A stretch of 64,000 nt of DNA, from contig ML976982.1 in NCBI GenBank assembly GCA_010015675.1, positions 207,328 to 271,327 of the forward strand. Direction: 5' to 3'. Under the pieces are notes generated by a model. It was not told where the DNA came from and searched no databases. It was given only the letters and a program-made list of their open reading frames with translations. This DNA comes from Byssothecium circinans. Its lineage: Eukaryota; Ascomycota; Dothideomycetes; Pleosporales; Massarinaceae. The translations under genes were made by a program, and so were the position numbers. Every line of letters starts with the position of its first letter. The stretch's first letter is position 1. Positions 1-11,046 of the stretch are shown here, in pieces.

Positions 1-257
1 ATATGTTTGAAAAGCTTCAAGTTTTCTGACGATTATACAAGGTAGTTAGGTTGTTATTGTAGGATCTTATGGCAATTTCGCTCTCGCTAGCGATTTTGGT
101 GAGGAAAAAAAATTACCGAGGGCGCCAAGGAATATCACCGATTTTTGCATATAATAGATGTCACTTTCACGCCCTATCTATCGTCGACGTCATAGCTCCA
201 TCTGCACTAACCTCATTACCACCTCCGCTTTCCCATCTGAACCAACCTTACACTTAA

Positions 258-1557
258 CTAACATTTCTTCCACGGCTGATCTCTCGTAAGCACACAAATC
301 ATCTTACGCGCCCTTGTCGCCCCATACGTCAATTCCAACTCCATCCTGAAGTCGGCCCACTGCCTCTTCGTGTCCGCAATTGCAGCCTTGACGGCTCTCT
401 CGAAGTTGTTGCTATACTTGCCTCTCGCTGTCCCCGGAGTGCCAGATGTAGTGCCTGTCTGAGCGTTTATGATCCCTTTGTCCTTGTTCACCGAGTCGTG
501 CAAGATGCGCTTGTAGCAGGTTCTAGAAGAAGGAGCGGACGCGGTGTCTCGAAACAATTGGTAGCAACCAGTGGTGAGATTATAGGGAATGCTGAGGACA
601 TTGCTGGCGGAATTGCGAAGGTTGAGGAGTGGGGCAGGGTCTGTGTTGGCTAGGCCGGGTGGGTTGCTGCGTGGGTCAGCGCGCGGGACTCAAGAGATAA
701 GTTGACCACAAGTCCGAAATGATTCGAGCTGTGAAGCTGGAAGAAGACGGTCCAGGAGAACTTACGCGATTGTATAAGGCGGCGCTGCCGTGTCGGCCCA
801 GTTGGAGTGAGAATAAAAGTCTTGGGCGCCATGGAGAGCGACGCCGAGTCCTTGGAATACATTGCCTGATGTACCATGTTAGTATCTTGACCTACAATTC
901 ACTTATGGTCTAGAGAATGCATAACCCACATTTAGCTCTTCCGTTACTTTGCGGTCTGAAGTAGCAATCCGGGCTAGGCCAAGCGAAGTCGTAATAGACC
1001 CAGGATTTCACATTACCCTTGCTGTCTAACAAGTCTACCGCATTGCCAACTGCATCTCTGTACTGACTCTTCAAGTAATTCACGCATTTCGTCAATGTTG
1101 CGGAAGCTTTCTGCCTAGACTGGGGGTAACCGTCGATGTAGAGGAAGTCTGCATCGTCACAGTGCGCCTCAGCACCAAATGGAGGGGGAAAGTCAGGTGC
1201 CCCAACAGCGCCGAAGCTGCCTGACTTGCCGGCAACTTGGTCAATGGAGCGCGTTTCGAAGCAAGTCCCGTCCGATTTCCATGCTCCTTGACATTGGAGG
1301 GCTGCGCGGGTTATGCGTTCATGCTCGGAGTGTTGGCCGAGGCCGTTGATGGTACCGAAATCTTTGTCGGCGAGGGCGCTGAGAGAGAACAAGAAGGACG
1401 GAAGAAGTAGTGTGGTCTTTATCTTAACAGAGTGGCTTGTAATAATGTTGCTTTCTCTACATGCTCTGAGTCTTATTGTATATGGTGTAAGGTGTTTGAA
1501 CTTACGAGCAAGCAGTAAACCCAAGAGGATAGTGCCTTTCGACCAAGATACTAACAC
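258..1557 (-). CDS. Secreted CinY-like (HetC-type) protein, 5' end uncertain
   Basis: Three exons fit: about 1422-930, 865-766 and 666-258. The introns (929-866 and 765-667) have GTGGGT and GTAAGT donors and CAG acceptors. The joined protein is about 333 aa. It has a hydrophobic leader (KTTLLLPSFLFSLSALA), then FGTINGLGQHSEHERITRAA, then LHGAQDFYSHSNWAD after the first intron, NPPGL at the second junction, and a C-terminal stretch ending at TAG 258. The HGxQDFYSHSNW core is the signature of fungal CinY/HetC-like secreted proteins and resembles metal-binding phospholipase C-like folds; enzymatic activity is an inference. The start is odd: the codon where the signal peptide should begin (1422-1420) reads ATA. 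The only in-frame ATG is at 1557 and would add a long unlikely N-terminus, unless an upstream exon exists. Confidence 0.75.
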
Positions 1558-2327
1558 TCAAGGCACCTTAACCAGAAATGTAACGAGCGCGCTGTTGTGG
1601 GTGTTTTGATGTGTTGCATTGGAATGCGGGGATGCATACCTGCCATGGCCTGGAACTTGGACGCTGTTGAGATTTTGCTTCATATTTTGAGAAGGATGAG
1701 TGCGTTTTGGTGCAGTTATGTCGTTGATCAATGATAGTGCAGTTCGTAGCAGTGATTGCGTACGCATTCACTGACTGCATGAGCGAATGCGGCTGTATAA
1801 ATACCATGGTATACTCTAGGTAGTGCGCTATGAACCTAAACTACGAACGTCCACTCCAATCCATATTTTAACGGACTCGAAGTCAACTTCAAAGTGTGCA
1901 CTTCCTGTTCGATTGGGTTGACCTCAGCAATGTGAATTTCTGCTGCACGCTAAGTTGCAAATTTTCGGAGAGACAATGGCGCGAGCCAACGGATATTCCG
2001 CTTGACTGTCAGACGACCACACAGAGAGCACCAGATAATGCCATAAGGCGAACAGTGGAGTCAGAGGTATGCAACGCTTGAAGCAGTGCAGGTGCTATGT
2101 AGAACCTCACGAGATCACGTGGGGGCAGAGCACCCGTGGACCTTGTTGAGAGAAAGCTTAAGCCTTATCGTAGTTCGGGTAAGGTTGAAAGCGACGAAAG
2201 GGGCAAATATACGATCTTTGCGGGGCGGAGCGCTGGCTGATCTCATGCTCATCTCATCAGCAACATAGCCTCGAGTCGCCCGAGAAGATCAACAAGAATA
2301 AGGATAAGCTTGATCGTAATTGCGGCT
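1558..2327. other. Intergenic region
   Basis: No coding pattern that survives both-strand reading. It holds the 5' flank of the CinY-like gene and the distal promoter of the glycine-rich gene downstream. Confidence 0.5.
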
Positions 2328-2340
2328 CTATATATATAAG
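2328..2340 (+). promoter_or_regulatory. TATA-type core promoter
   Basis: The run CTATATATATAAG lies about 110 bp before the ATG at 2451. It is an unusually strong TATA element for this window and suggests an inducible rather than housekeeping promoter. Confidence 0.5.
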
Positions 2341-2450
2341 CATCCATCAATCTCATTCCATATCAACATAGCAATCATTCATTGTTATTAATACGTTGCG
2401 ACATCACAACTTCTCCCAAATCATTCCACTTCATACCTGGATATTTGGCC

Positions 2451-2909
2451 ATGGGCTGCTTCTCCTCCAAACCACGCCCAATGCATGACTACAAGGGCGC
2501 ACAACCCTACCACAACCAACCACAATACCCAATCCCCGGCACCGTTTACACATCGGCATATAATCAACCACAATACCCAATCCCCGGCACCGTTTACACA
2601 TCGGCATATAATCAACCACAATACCACTCCACTCAACCTGGCTTCTATCGACAAGTGTATAATCAGCAGACCGGGCAGGTGCAAGCCGTACGTGTTGCGC
2701 GGCCCGGGTATCAACCTGGGGGATATGGTTGGCATATGGGGCACAGTGGTAGTGCGGGAATAGGAACGGGTGGAATGATGATGGGGTCTGGTGATGATGG
2801 AACTGGTGGTCACATGAGTTACACGGGGGGTGATGGTGGTGGGTTCAGTAGCAGCAACGGGGGAGGATGTAGTAGCGGAGGTGGAGGTGGTGGTGGAGGG
2901 GGTGATTGA
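2451..2909 (+). CDS. Small MGCxSSKP glycine-rich protein, copy 1
   Basis: A 152-aa single-exon gene starting MGCFSSKP. Gly2 and Cys3 form a textbook N-myristoylation plus palmitoylation site, so attachment to the inner face of a membrane is predicted. The middle is rich in Tyr, Pro and Gln and carries two exact 16-residue repeats (NQPQYPIPGTVYTSAY) from a 48-bp tandem duplication. The C-terminus is Gly/Ser-rich and ends in a run of Gly and Asp. An earlier in-frame ATG at 2382 is less likely because it would bury the lipidation signal. The protein resembles the one at 7641-8153 in its N-terminus and Gly-rich tail only. No known domain is recognised and the function is unknown. Confidence 0.75.
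   Translation: MGCFSSKPRPMHDYKGAQPYHNQPQYPIPGTVYTSAYNQPQYPIPGTVYTSAYNQPQYHSTQPGFYRQVYNQQTGQVQAVRVARPGYQPGGYGWHMGHSGSAGIGTGGMMMGSGDDGTGGHMSYTGGDGGGFSSSNGGGCSSGGGGGGGGGD
2515..2626 (+). repeat. 48-bp tandem repeat inside the glycine-rich gene
   Basis: Two full 48-bp units differ by at most a base or two at the edge. The start of a third unit (about 16 bp) follows. The length is a multiple of three, so copy number can change without breaking the frame. Confidence 0.85.
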
Positions 2910-3830
2910 GTGATGGCGCTGTTCAAGGTTGCTTAGAAGTATTATTTCTGCAATGGAAAGGGAGAGTTCACTTGAAGAGTTGCTACTCGATTTGATGGGG
3001 TGGCATGGGTCAACTGGTGATTCAACCCGGGTTGGCGTCACCTCCACTGGCCCTTTGGTCGCTTGACTGTCTCGCTTCCTGCTACGACATCAGTCGTCTT
3101 CGCGTTCCTGTTGAAAGTGTTGGCATCGTGAATTTGCGCCTCGCCTTGCCTCGCCTACGACCTGCGACCTGCAACCTCGGAAGAGTCGGCCCCTCATGCC
3201 TCATTCCCGCTTACGGACGCCGCAGATGACGAAACTTCACCAGGCGTCCAATCGTCTCCGATGCTCCCCAGGCTGAGCCGATATTTTCGCCAAGTGTCTG
3301 AATGTAACAAGTAATCAGTTCGGCGGTAGCGATGAGTTGATGATTGTCAAATGCGATCAAGAACACGCCTCAGCCCTCCACTCCACACGTCAACACCACG
3401 GCCTCGAGACCTCATCGGTACGCTTCATCATATATGACATCTGCCTGTTCAATGCTGCAGCGCGGGGCACCTGAGGTGACAATCGCAACTTCGGAGCTAC
3501 CGCAATAGCGCTAGACTCGGACCGGGATACAGCCATCCGAAGGCCTTCCTTCCTTCGGATCATAATTCAGCCGACCTCGGGTATCGGTCATCTGTGCGAG
3601 ATCACGCCTCTGGCCCTCCGTCTCTGGCTTCGAGATGCGATTGCTATAGATCCAAGGGTCCCACTGACTGGCCTGTCTGAAGCCTGTGCCGTGTGGGTGC
3701 GCCCGTCGTGCCTTCAGTGCGAGCTTGTATTCACGGATCCGACCCGTTCTTGGTCTTGGCCATGTCCGGACTTCCCCACCACACCGCGGCCCAAGGCGAG
3801 TCTCTCGCGACTCCATCATCCATTGTCACC
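2910..3830. other. Intergenic region
   Basis: 3' flank of the glycine-rich gene and 5' flank of the Zn2Cys6 gene. Short open frames on both strands have no recognisable protein pattern. Codons upstream of 3831 stay open in the frame of the transcription factor back to ATGs at 3762 and 3693, so the 5' UTR could be shorter than drawn. Confidence 0.4.
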
Positions 3831-5799
3831 ATGGAGGCAAGAGAAGGACGGATCGGGAATGCCTTTGCTTGCGAGCGCTGCAGAAAGCACAAGGTCCGCT
3901 GTGTGCCGTCTGGAACCGCTGGCATCTGCCAAAGGTGAGCTGCAGCTTAGTCGCTGGGATACCGGCTCCGGACTAACGCGTGCCTTAGGTGCGAGAAGGC
4001 AAGGGTGGAATGTATCGAGCATGTTGCGCGACGACGGCCAGCAAAGCCCAGGACCGCCGTGCAGACGCCCAACAGAGTAGCCGAGATGGAGAGGAAGCTG
4101 GACAAGCTGTCTGCCATTGTCACGGCGACACCGGTGCCCAAGGCGGCGCCTCAGCCGTCGCTGCCGTTCGTCACTACAGTCCCATCGCAAGTCGGAGACA
4201 CAGTACCGCCCACTTCCACGCCAGTTTCAGCTGTACCGCCGCCACCGACAGCTTCGCTTGCAAAACCGACTGTCCTCCCCAACCCACGCGAAACCCCTGA
4301 ATCGGCCATGTCTTTCTGGGAGTCCATCAGTGACACCATATCGGGACTAGGACGACTGGATCCCGTGATCCGGTCCATCAGCGTCATCCACATGCAGTCA
4401 CTGCTCGAGAGCTACCGGACCATGGCTGACTTCTTCCCGTTTGTGACACTACCAAAAGATTGTCTCTGTCGCGATCTGATTCAACGACGCCCTATGTTGA
4501 TGTTTGCTGTGCTCACAGCCGGATCATATGACTCTGCGCTTCTACAACTCACACTAAGCCGAGAGTTTCGCAAAGTTATCATGGTAAAGATCATGAACGG
4601 AGAAAAGAGCCTGGATTTGTTGCAAGGTCTTCTGGTCTTCATTGCATGGCACCACCACTACATGGATGCCCAGGCGGTGTCCATCCGTCTACTCTTGCAG
4701 ATGTGCATCGGTATAGCAGGCGACCTTGGTCTCGACAATCTATTATCGACTGCAAGGAGTCCTCTATTACGGGACGATGGCCGTGACAGAGAAGCAAAAA
4801 GAGCATATCTAGGCTGCTATTATGTAGCGTCTAGCTTGGGTATGATGGATTCGGACCGGATCCGGAGCATATCATACTCCAGCACAATGCGCGCTTATGC
4901 ATCAGAGCTGGCTTCTGCTTGGGAGCACAGGTCTGATGCGATTCTCCCTGTCCTCGTCGATACCTGTCAGTTCATGGAGGACGTGGAGGAGACGTTTTGC
5001 AACCAGTCGGCACAAGCGCCTGTTGTAAAAGCCCAGTTGAGTCGTTTGAGCGAGAAGTGGGACAATATGCGGCACGCATCGAATGCGCAAGCCAATGACT
5101 ACAGTAAAGATGTTGTATTTTCGACTTATTGGATGAATGCTGATTTGTACAGAAACGCTTCAATGGTTCCAGCTGGCTGCCCGACTACACCTTTACAAGA
5201 CCGTCGCTTCACTAGATCTTGCCAACCGCGAAAGCACACCATGGGCCTCCGGTTTCCAGCTCTCCCAGCGCATCACCTGTCTGCGTGCAGTAGAGCAATT
5301 TCTCGACAACAGCCTCCAGCTATCGTCTACACAATACGATTTCCTTTCCATCGTTGACTGGCTCAATCTCGTCTCTGGTCTCACGATGCTCGGGAGGCTT
5401 GCGCTCCACTCGACGCCCATGGCAGGGTGGGACATCAACGAGCTGCAGATCGCAAAAACGTTTGAATACTTTCGTGATCGCCTTTGCTCTATTATGCCAC
5501 GGCCGCGCGACACCCAAGACAGCAGTGAAGACTTGTTCGAGAGGTTCCGACGTGTCACAGCCATCATGAAGTCCGCTCTGAAGAACACACCTGCACGAGC
5601 AAGTCCTAACGGGTCGACATTTGAGCTTGCTACTGGCTCTGGGCGGACTGTGTCTCTACTGCAGGACCTCCCTCCTCTAATGTTGAACGGAAATGGAAAC
5701 AACTCTTCCGATGCACTGCCTACGCCTTGGAGAGTTAACCCCTCATTCGACATGAGCAGTAACGATTTCTGCTGGAAGTTCTTGCTTGGTACTGTGTGA
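3831..5799 (+). CDS. Zn(II)2Cys6 transcription factor
   Basis: Exons 3831-3934, 3989-5103 and 5153-5799 give a protein of about 621 aa. The binuclear zinc cluster is at residues 14-43 (C14, C17, C24, C33, C36, C43; spacing CX2CX6CX8CX2CX6C) with the usual HKVRC basic stretch. The first intron (54 bp) splits the cluster at an Arg codon, and its branch site GACTAAC is visible. A short linker with a possible coiled coil (VAEMERKLDKLSAIV) follows, then a Pro/Thr-rich stretch. The rest is an alpha-helical middle domain typical of Gal4-type regulators but lacking a clear fungal_trans motif by eye. The target is unknown. It sits between the two MGCxSSKP genes, so a regulatory link is possible but unproven. 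Alternative starts exist at 3693 and 3762. Confidence 0.9.
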
Positions 5800-7640
5800 C
5801 AGCGTGTCGGGGTAGTACAGCGCTCAAGACGACAACCCGGCTCCCAGCACGCGTATGAGCGTTCGGCCAGCAACGCATGCTTTACAGCATGTGCAGCGAC
5901 GTTCCTTTGACGCGTTTCTTTCTGGTGCTACCTGATCTACAGTCTACCATCCTATTCAACTCCTATGACGACTGTCAGGCCTACAAATTCTTATTCCTCC
6001 CTTTCCTAGCTCTTTCATGTCAACACTCTTCTTACGGTGCTTCTGCTGCAGAGTTTCTCTAGACTTGTTATACCCTTGCATTACGATATTGACTTCCAGC
6101 GCGTTTCCCTCACGATATTTGTGTTAAATGACTGTTATTTTATCGAGACGCTTGTTTATTCTTTCCAACTGTTTTCTTCCGCATTGTCCCGCTTTTCGTC
6201 CTCACCTTGCTCATGCCATTTTTATGTCTTTTTGTCATACCCTAGTCTGTTTCTCTGTAGTATATATTGTATCTAGCTATGGTTTACTTCAGTGTGGCCT
6301 GGCGCCCTTCGAGAATAGTCGCACTTGCATTCCCCACATTCATCCAAGCCACCTGTTGAATATTCCCTACTCGGAGGCCATGAGGGCTTGGAAGAACTAT
6401 AATAGGGTGCGGCATCATCTGTTCTTCAGCCGTTCGCTTTGTGAGGTGGTTCCTGCGGACACCACCCGAGGTCATGCCATTGCTCTTGATCGTACACAGC
6501 CTACCTACACTTAATGCGCTTCCTTTACTATGGAATAAGCAATACGCGACGTCGACGTTCAATCGGGGTAGCAAACGACAAATTTCGATTTCGTCATACC
6601 TACTCCTCCGCTGAAGCATTTTTCGTGTTTGGTTTTGCCAGAATACTTCACGATCGATAGACTTATCGACCGTATCTATATCGCGACCAGAGATTTATAA
6701 CACTGATTGAACGGGATAATCTCGCACATATCATAGTTGGCTGCCGTCAAGCAGACCAGAACCCCGCCCCCCGACGGTGGCCGAAGCACTACGGCGGGAT
6801 AACAGGAACAGTCGATGTCTACTACGGCAAGCACAGGCATCGCATTACAACGGTAGTGATGGTGGGGGAAGGAGATGATGATGACGGTGGGGTTGGTGTT
6901 AGGAGTCCTTTCGATGCTTGCGTTCAAGGTGCTCGGTGGTGGCTAGGAAAGACAGATCGGGAGGTTGTAAGATTAGGCTGTGTCAGGGCTGTCACAAGGC
7001 GTCAGGGCGTTTTCCGGTGAACAATCAGGCGGTGCTCGGCAAATCCGCACCGAATAAACGTCTTGTGGCTGTCGTTTTGTTCTCGCTGCCTAGTTGACCT
7101 TGTGAAATCAAGCTATGTTGTGCCATGTGGTGTTGGTACCTGCGTTATTTAAACGATACGTCCCTCCTTGTCCGTCTATTTGTGGTTGAGGCCGCATGTC
7201 AGGGGAGATTTGGCCCCCAAATACTCGTCGACCCTAACTCGATTAGGTGACTGTGATGAAGGACGACTAGGACACCAGTTCCTGGAGTTTTGTCGCATCA
7301 TCAAGATGTCTGCTCGGATTCCAACGCGAGGACCACATTGTCTGTATTTGCCTTCTTGCACCGCCGCAACAGGGGGTAAAAGGAGAGTCTCCGTCAATCG
7401 TATAGCACTGCCACCATAATTTGAACTCAAGCCACTTCTGACCTCGTAACTATCATCAGGCATTCGCACACAGAGAATATAACTTGCATCGTTCACGATC
7501 GACCCTCTCTCTGCAACTCTACTTCCCCAGTTCCACCCCTCAATCAACCCCGGAGCTCAATTCCACTTCTGAAGTCGTCTTACCTGCCATTAATTTTCTC
7601 TCTGTGTAGTACATACCACGCACATCGCGGATTAGCCACA
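5800..7640. other. Long intergenic region
   Basis: About 1.8 kb with T-rich stretches (about 5880-6280) and no open frame with a protein-like pattern. The last 200 bp are the probable 5' leader of the gene at 7641. Confidence 0.5.
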
Positions 7641-8153
7641 ATGGGCTGCGCATCCTCGAAGCCCTCTAAGCGCAACGTCTCCTCAGACCATACCTCACAC
7701 GCAGTACCCACGTCCGCGATCCCAGCCCCGCAAACTTCAACACCCATGCCCGACGCCGAACAAGCCACCTTCAAAAACAAAGACACTGGCACCGAGGCCA
7801 ACACATCCCCCACCTCCAAGCCCTCACAGTCGAAGAATGCAACCCCAGTCTCCATGCCCTCCGGCAATACAACGGGCGTGAATAATACGGGATACCAGAC
7901 TTCGTCCTATCTAGCTGCGACCGCAGTATACGACGACGTACCTTCTGCTGGTCACTCGCATTCGCATTCGCATTCTCATCCTCATTCTTCGCACCACAGC
8001 AGTGGCGCGGGATATGATTCACACCAGGGAAGTGGCCTTGGGAGCGGCGGCCACTCAGGCGGGTATTCTGGAGGCGGAGGTGGTGGTGGTGATTCTGGAG
8101 GAGGTGGCGGCGGCGGCGGTGGTGATTCGGGTGGCGGTAGTAGTGGGTTTTAA
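7641..8153 (+). CDS. Small MGCxSSKP glycine-rich protein, copy 2
   Basis: A 170-aa single-exon gene starting MGCASSKPSK, so it has the same myristoylation (Gly2) and palmitoylation (Cys3) signal as the gene at 2451. A Ser/Thr/Pro-rich low-complexity segment follows, then a His-rich block of HS dipeptides at residues 105-120 (possible metal binding), then a Gly/Ser tail with GGGGGGGD-type runs. Outside the two ends it does not align with copy 1, which argues for an old duplication or strong divergence of disordered sequence. No enzyme or known domain is visible. A role at the plasma or vacuolar membrane is inferred from the lipidation signal alone. Confidence 0.75.
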   Translation: MGCASSKPSKRNVSSDHTSHAVPTSAIPAPQTSTPMPDAEQATFKNKDTGTEANTSPTSKPSQSKNATPVSMPSGNTTGVNNTGYQTSSYLAATAVYDDVPSAGHSHSHSHSHPHSSHHSSGAGYDSHQGSGLGSGGHSGGYSGGGGGGGDSGGGGGGGGGDSGGGSSGF

Positions 8154-8873
8154 GACGAGAGAATCGATAGCTAGAGAAGGATAGAGCTTGATCCTGAATA
8201 TAGAGGGTGAGGAACCTTGGTGGAAATTTCAAATGTAAAAATTGTGAGCTTACTTATTCACGAATCGAACTCGCATACCCCCACCTGCCCATTTCCAAAA
8301 TTACCGCAATTGGACGTCGAAAGGGGAGGGGGAGGGGGGGAAGGAAGAAAAGAAGATCACACTCACACCATCAGGTCAGCACGGCCAGGTACCTACCGTG
8401 CGCACCCGATCACGCGAGTGGGATGTAAAATTAGAGATTTAACAGTTTATACAAGAGTGGAAATCAAGTTTCTCGTTATTAGTTGAGTAAGCTTCACGAA
8501 GAGTTTACACGCGTACTTCCTCTTCCTCCACCTGTATTCTAAAATAGATTCTATTATCAAAAAAGCGAAGCTATACTTTAACGAAATTGTGTGCCTCTTA
8601 TAAGGGAGAAGATGCATTCTTGCAAGCGCGAGCATGTGAGGTTTCCATGTCGACAGCGCACAGGCATGAAGATTAAGGAGGAACATCAAGTTTCATCAAT
8701 CATTTCTCATTGCTCATCTTGTGTATCTAGGTGCGTAGACCATCACTATGTCGGTACAGGATTCCCTAAAGTGTTCTCCACCAGGAGCATACTTTTCCAT
8801 GCCACTGTATCATCCATGTCTATGTTATGCATGCAGCATCCTCGTCAGGACATCACCCTCGTATACGAGACCT
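8154..8873. other. Intergenic region
   Basis: Convergent 3' flanks of the glycine-rich gene (+) and the mannitol dehydrogenase (-). An AT-rich stretch spans about 8500-8600. No gene seen. Confidence 0.5.
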
Positions 8874-10043
8874 TTAAGAGCTCTGCACCTTCTTGACGAC
8901 GGGAACAATTTTCTCGTACAGTGGGTGAGACTTGTCAAGGCCAGTGAGCTGGGTAGTTGCGTCCTCGGCGGACTTCTCCTTGAGGATCTTAGCAAGCTCC
9001 TCAGACTCGGCATCATCCTTGACGTTCTGGAAGCGCAGTGCCTGCTCAATAGCGCCGAGAAGAGCATCAACCTTCTCACCGCGCTCAGCAAGCTGGGCAG
9101 CAGGGCCAATGAAGCGCTCTTTGCGGGAGAGTTTGCGGAGGGGGGCACGACCGACACGCTCGACATTGTCCTTGAGGGTCGGGTTGGAAATACGGGTGAT
9201 GATGGACTCGACATAGTCGTTCTGCTCCTGTGCAGAGATGCCGTGTTTTTTGACGATGAGGCTGGCGGTTTCCTTGACGGCACCACGGACAATGTCATTG
9301 AGCTCCTTATCGGCAAGAACCTCGTGGATGTAGGGGATCTTGCGGACGTAGCCATAGTAGGCGGCAGTGGCGTGCGAGGTGTTGACGGTGAAGAGCTTGC
9401 GCTCGATGTAGGGCTCGAGGTCGTCGACGTAGTGAATGCCCTTGACATCGGGCTTGTTTCCGCCGTTCTCAAACGGCTTCTGCTCCACGCACCACTCGTG
9501 GAATTTCTCGATCTTGACATTGAGACCGGCGTCAGCATCCTGCTGGGGCACGATTCTGTCAATAGCCGAGTTGGCGTAGCGGGCAAGTTTGTCAATATTC
9601 TTGAGGGTATCCTCGCTCAACTTGGCCTCGATGAAGCCCTTCCATGTGGTTGTGGCGTTGATGGCGTTCTCGCAGGCAATGACGGCCAGCGGCTTGTCCG
9701 ACTTGCGGGCCTCGATGGCCTTGGCGACGGGCTCGGCGACGAACTTGAGGATGTTGGGGCCGACAGCGCAGGTGACGACGTCAGCGGTGGCGATCTCGTG
9801 GACGACCTTGTCCATCTCGTACTTGGAGTTGAGGGCACGGTAGTGATCGATGGTGAAGGTGCGCTCGCCGTCGTTGCCGATCTCGGTGACGGTGTACGAG
9901 GGTGTCTTCTGCAGGGCCTCGATGATGGAGTCCATCACATCGACGAAGACGACCTCATAGCCAGAGTTGTGCAAAAACTCGGCAACGAAGCCACGGCCAA
10001 TGTTGCCACCGCCAAAGTGAACAGCCTTCTTCTCGTAGGGCAT
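8874..10043 (-). CDS. mpdA: Mannitol-1-phosphate 5-dehydrogenase
   Basis: A single-exon 389-aa cytosolic enzyme that interconverts fructose 6-phosphate and mannitol 1-phosphate with NAD(H), the entry step to mannitol in filamentous ascomycetes. The N-terminus has the Rossmann motif [13 protein letters not shown]. Further on are the family blocks [16 protein letters not shown] and the mannitol dehydrogenase C-terminal domain with [18 protein letters not shown] and the catalytic-region [12 protein letters not shown]. Length matches the family (about 388-391 aa). The start MPYEKK is preferred over an in-frame ATG 18 codons earlier because it abuts the beta-strand of the Rossmann fold. The leader probably contains an intron (GTAAGT near 10260, acceptor CATAG near 10078). 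Confidence 0.97.
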   Translation of the reverse strand: MPYEKKAVHFGGGNIGRGFVAEFLHNSGYEVVFVDVMDSIIEALQKTPSYTVTEIGNDGERTFTIDHYRALNSKYEMDKVVHEIATADVVTCAVGPNILKFVAEPVAKAIEARKSDKPLAVIACENAINATTTWKGFIEAKLSEDTLKNIDKLARYANSAIDRIVPQQDADAGLNVKIEKFHEWCVEQKPFENGGNKPDVKGIHYVDDLEPYIERKLFTVNTSHATAAYYGYVRKIPYIHEVLADKELNDIVRGAVKETASLIVKKHGISAQEQNDYVESIITRISNPTLKDNVERVGRAPLRKLSRKERFIGPAAQLAERGEKVDALLGAIEQALRFQNVKDDAESEELAKILKEKSAEDATTQLTGLDKSHPLYEKIVPVVKKVQSS

Positions 10044-11046
10044 GTTGACGGTGGTGTGCGGGGTAAGTGGGTGTGCTATGTAGGTTTTAGGACTCAATTG
10101 ACTGGCCTGAGGTCTGGGAGAGTAAGAAGAAGAGTGCCGAGTGAGATTGGTGGTGTGATTGAAAGTTTGTGGTGTGAAAAGGAGGAAAGAGAGCTTTGGC
10201 GGGGTATTTGTAGGCAGGAGCAGGGTCCACGCGGGGCAAGAGCAAGTGAAGGCGGAGAACTTACAGCGCTTGTGACTGCTGGGTAGTTAGCGGTGTGCAA
10301 AGAGGGGGGCGTTTGAGTGCCGCAGAGGGAGAGAGTGTTTGAGGCGTGGAGGGCGAGGCGCGTAGAGGTCAGTGTTGGGTGCACGATGGGTGAGCTGGCG
10401 ACGTAAAAGAGCACACTGGGCCCCGCATGAGCGGTGACGTCTCAAGCGGGCGCGGAGGGACGCGATTGGCTGGCATGTGGTCGTCTGGAAGGCGCGATCT
10501 GGCTACCATGAGTGTGCGTTGAGAGAAACAGTGGTGATTGTAATTAATACCGCAGCGGCCCAACGCACGTCTCGGCCGTGGAACTTGTGCCAGGCACAGT
10601 GCTGCCAGGTACGACTGTTGATGATATTATCATGCCCAATGCTTCAGACCCGTCATCTTCTGCACTGACAATGGCCTTTCTTCGTCGTGCACTTCAACGT
10701 CATTTCTATGGGGCCACGCGATTAAAATAATTCGCCGCACACCAAAAAACATCAGCTTATATTTAGCCACACCCAACGAAGCCCTTTTAACCTCTTCCTA
10801 CTCCTACGTAAAAGAACAGGCCTAGCTTTACAATTCTATATTTATTAAAGTTAAAGGAAAGTAATTAACGTATTAGTTATTGTGGGCGATCTTTAGTGAG
10901 AGAGTATTATATGTGCGGGGAATTATTTCAATCGCGTGGGGGCTTCGTGATAGCTTCCGAAGCCAAACCTCTAGTCCCCTGCCAAGACAGTCGGACTGCG
11001 ACTGCGGAAAGGGTATCCTCGCTCGTCGTGAAAGTTTAATAGACTA
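10044..11046. other. 5' leader of mannitol dehydrogenase and AT-rich intergenic DNA
   Basis: The first 400 bp are promoter and probable 5' UTR intron of the minus-strand dehydrogenase. From about 10740 to 10900 the DNA is AT-rich with no coding pattern, perhaps relic repeat sequence. Confidence 0.4.

Noticed and set aside
8748..10286. 512-codon frame on the plus strand
   Set aside because: Antisense mirror of the mannitol-1-phosphate dehydrogenase; its Leu/Gly/Val/Asp composition is the usual complement artefact.
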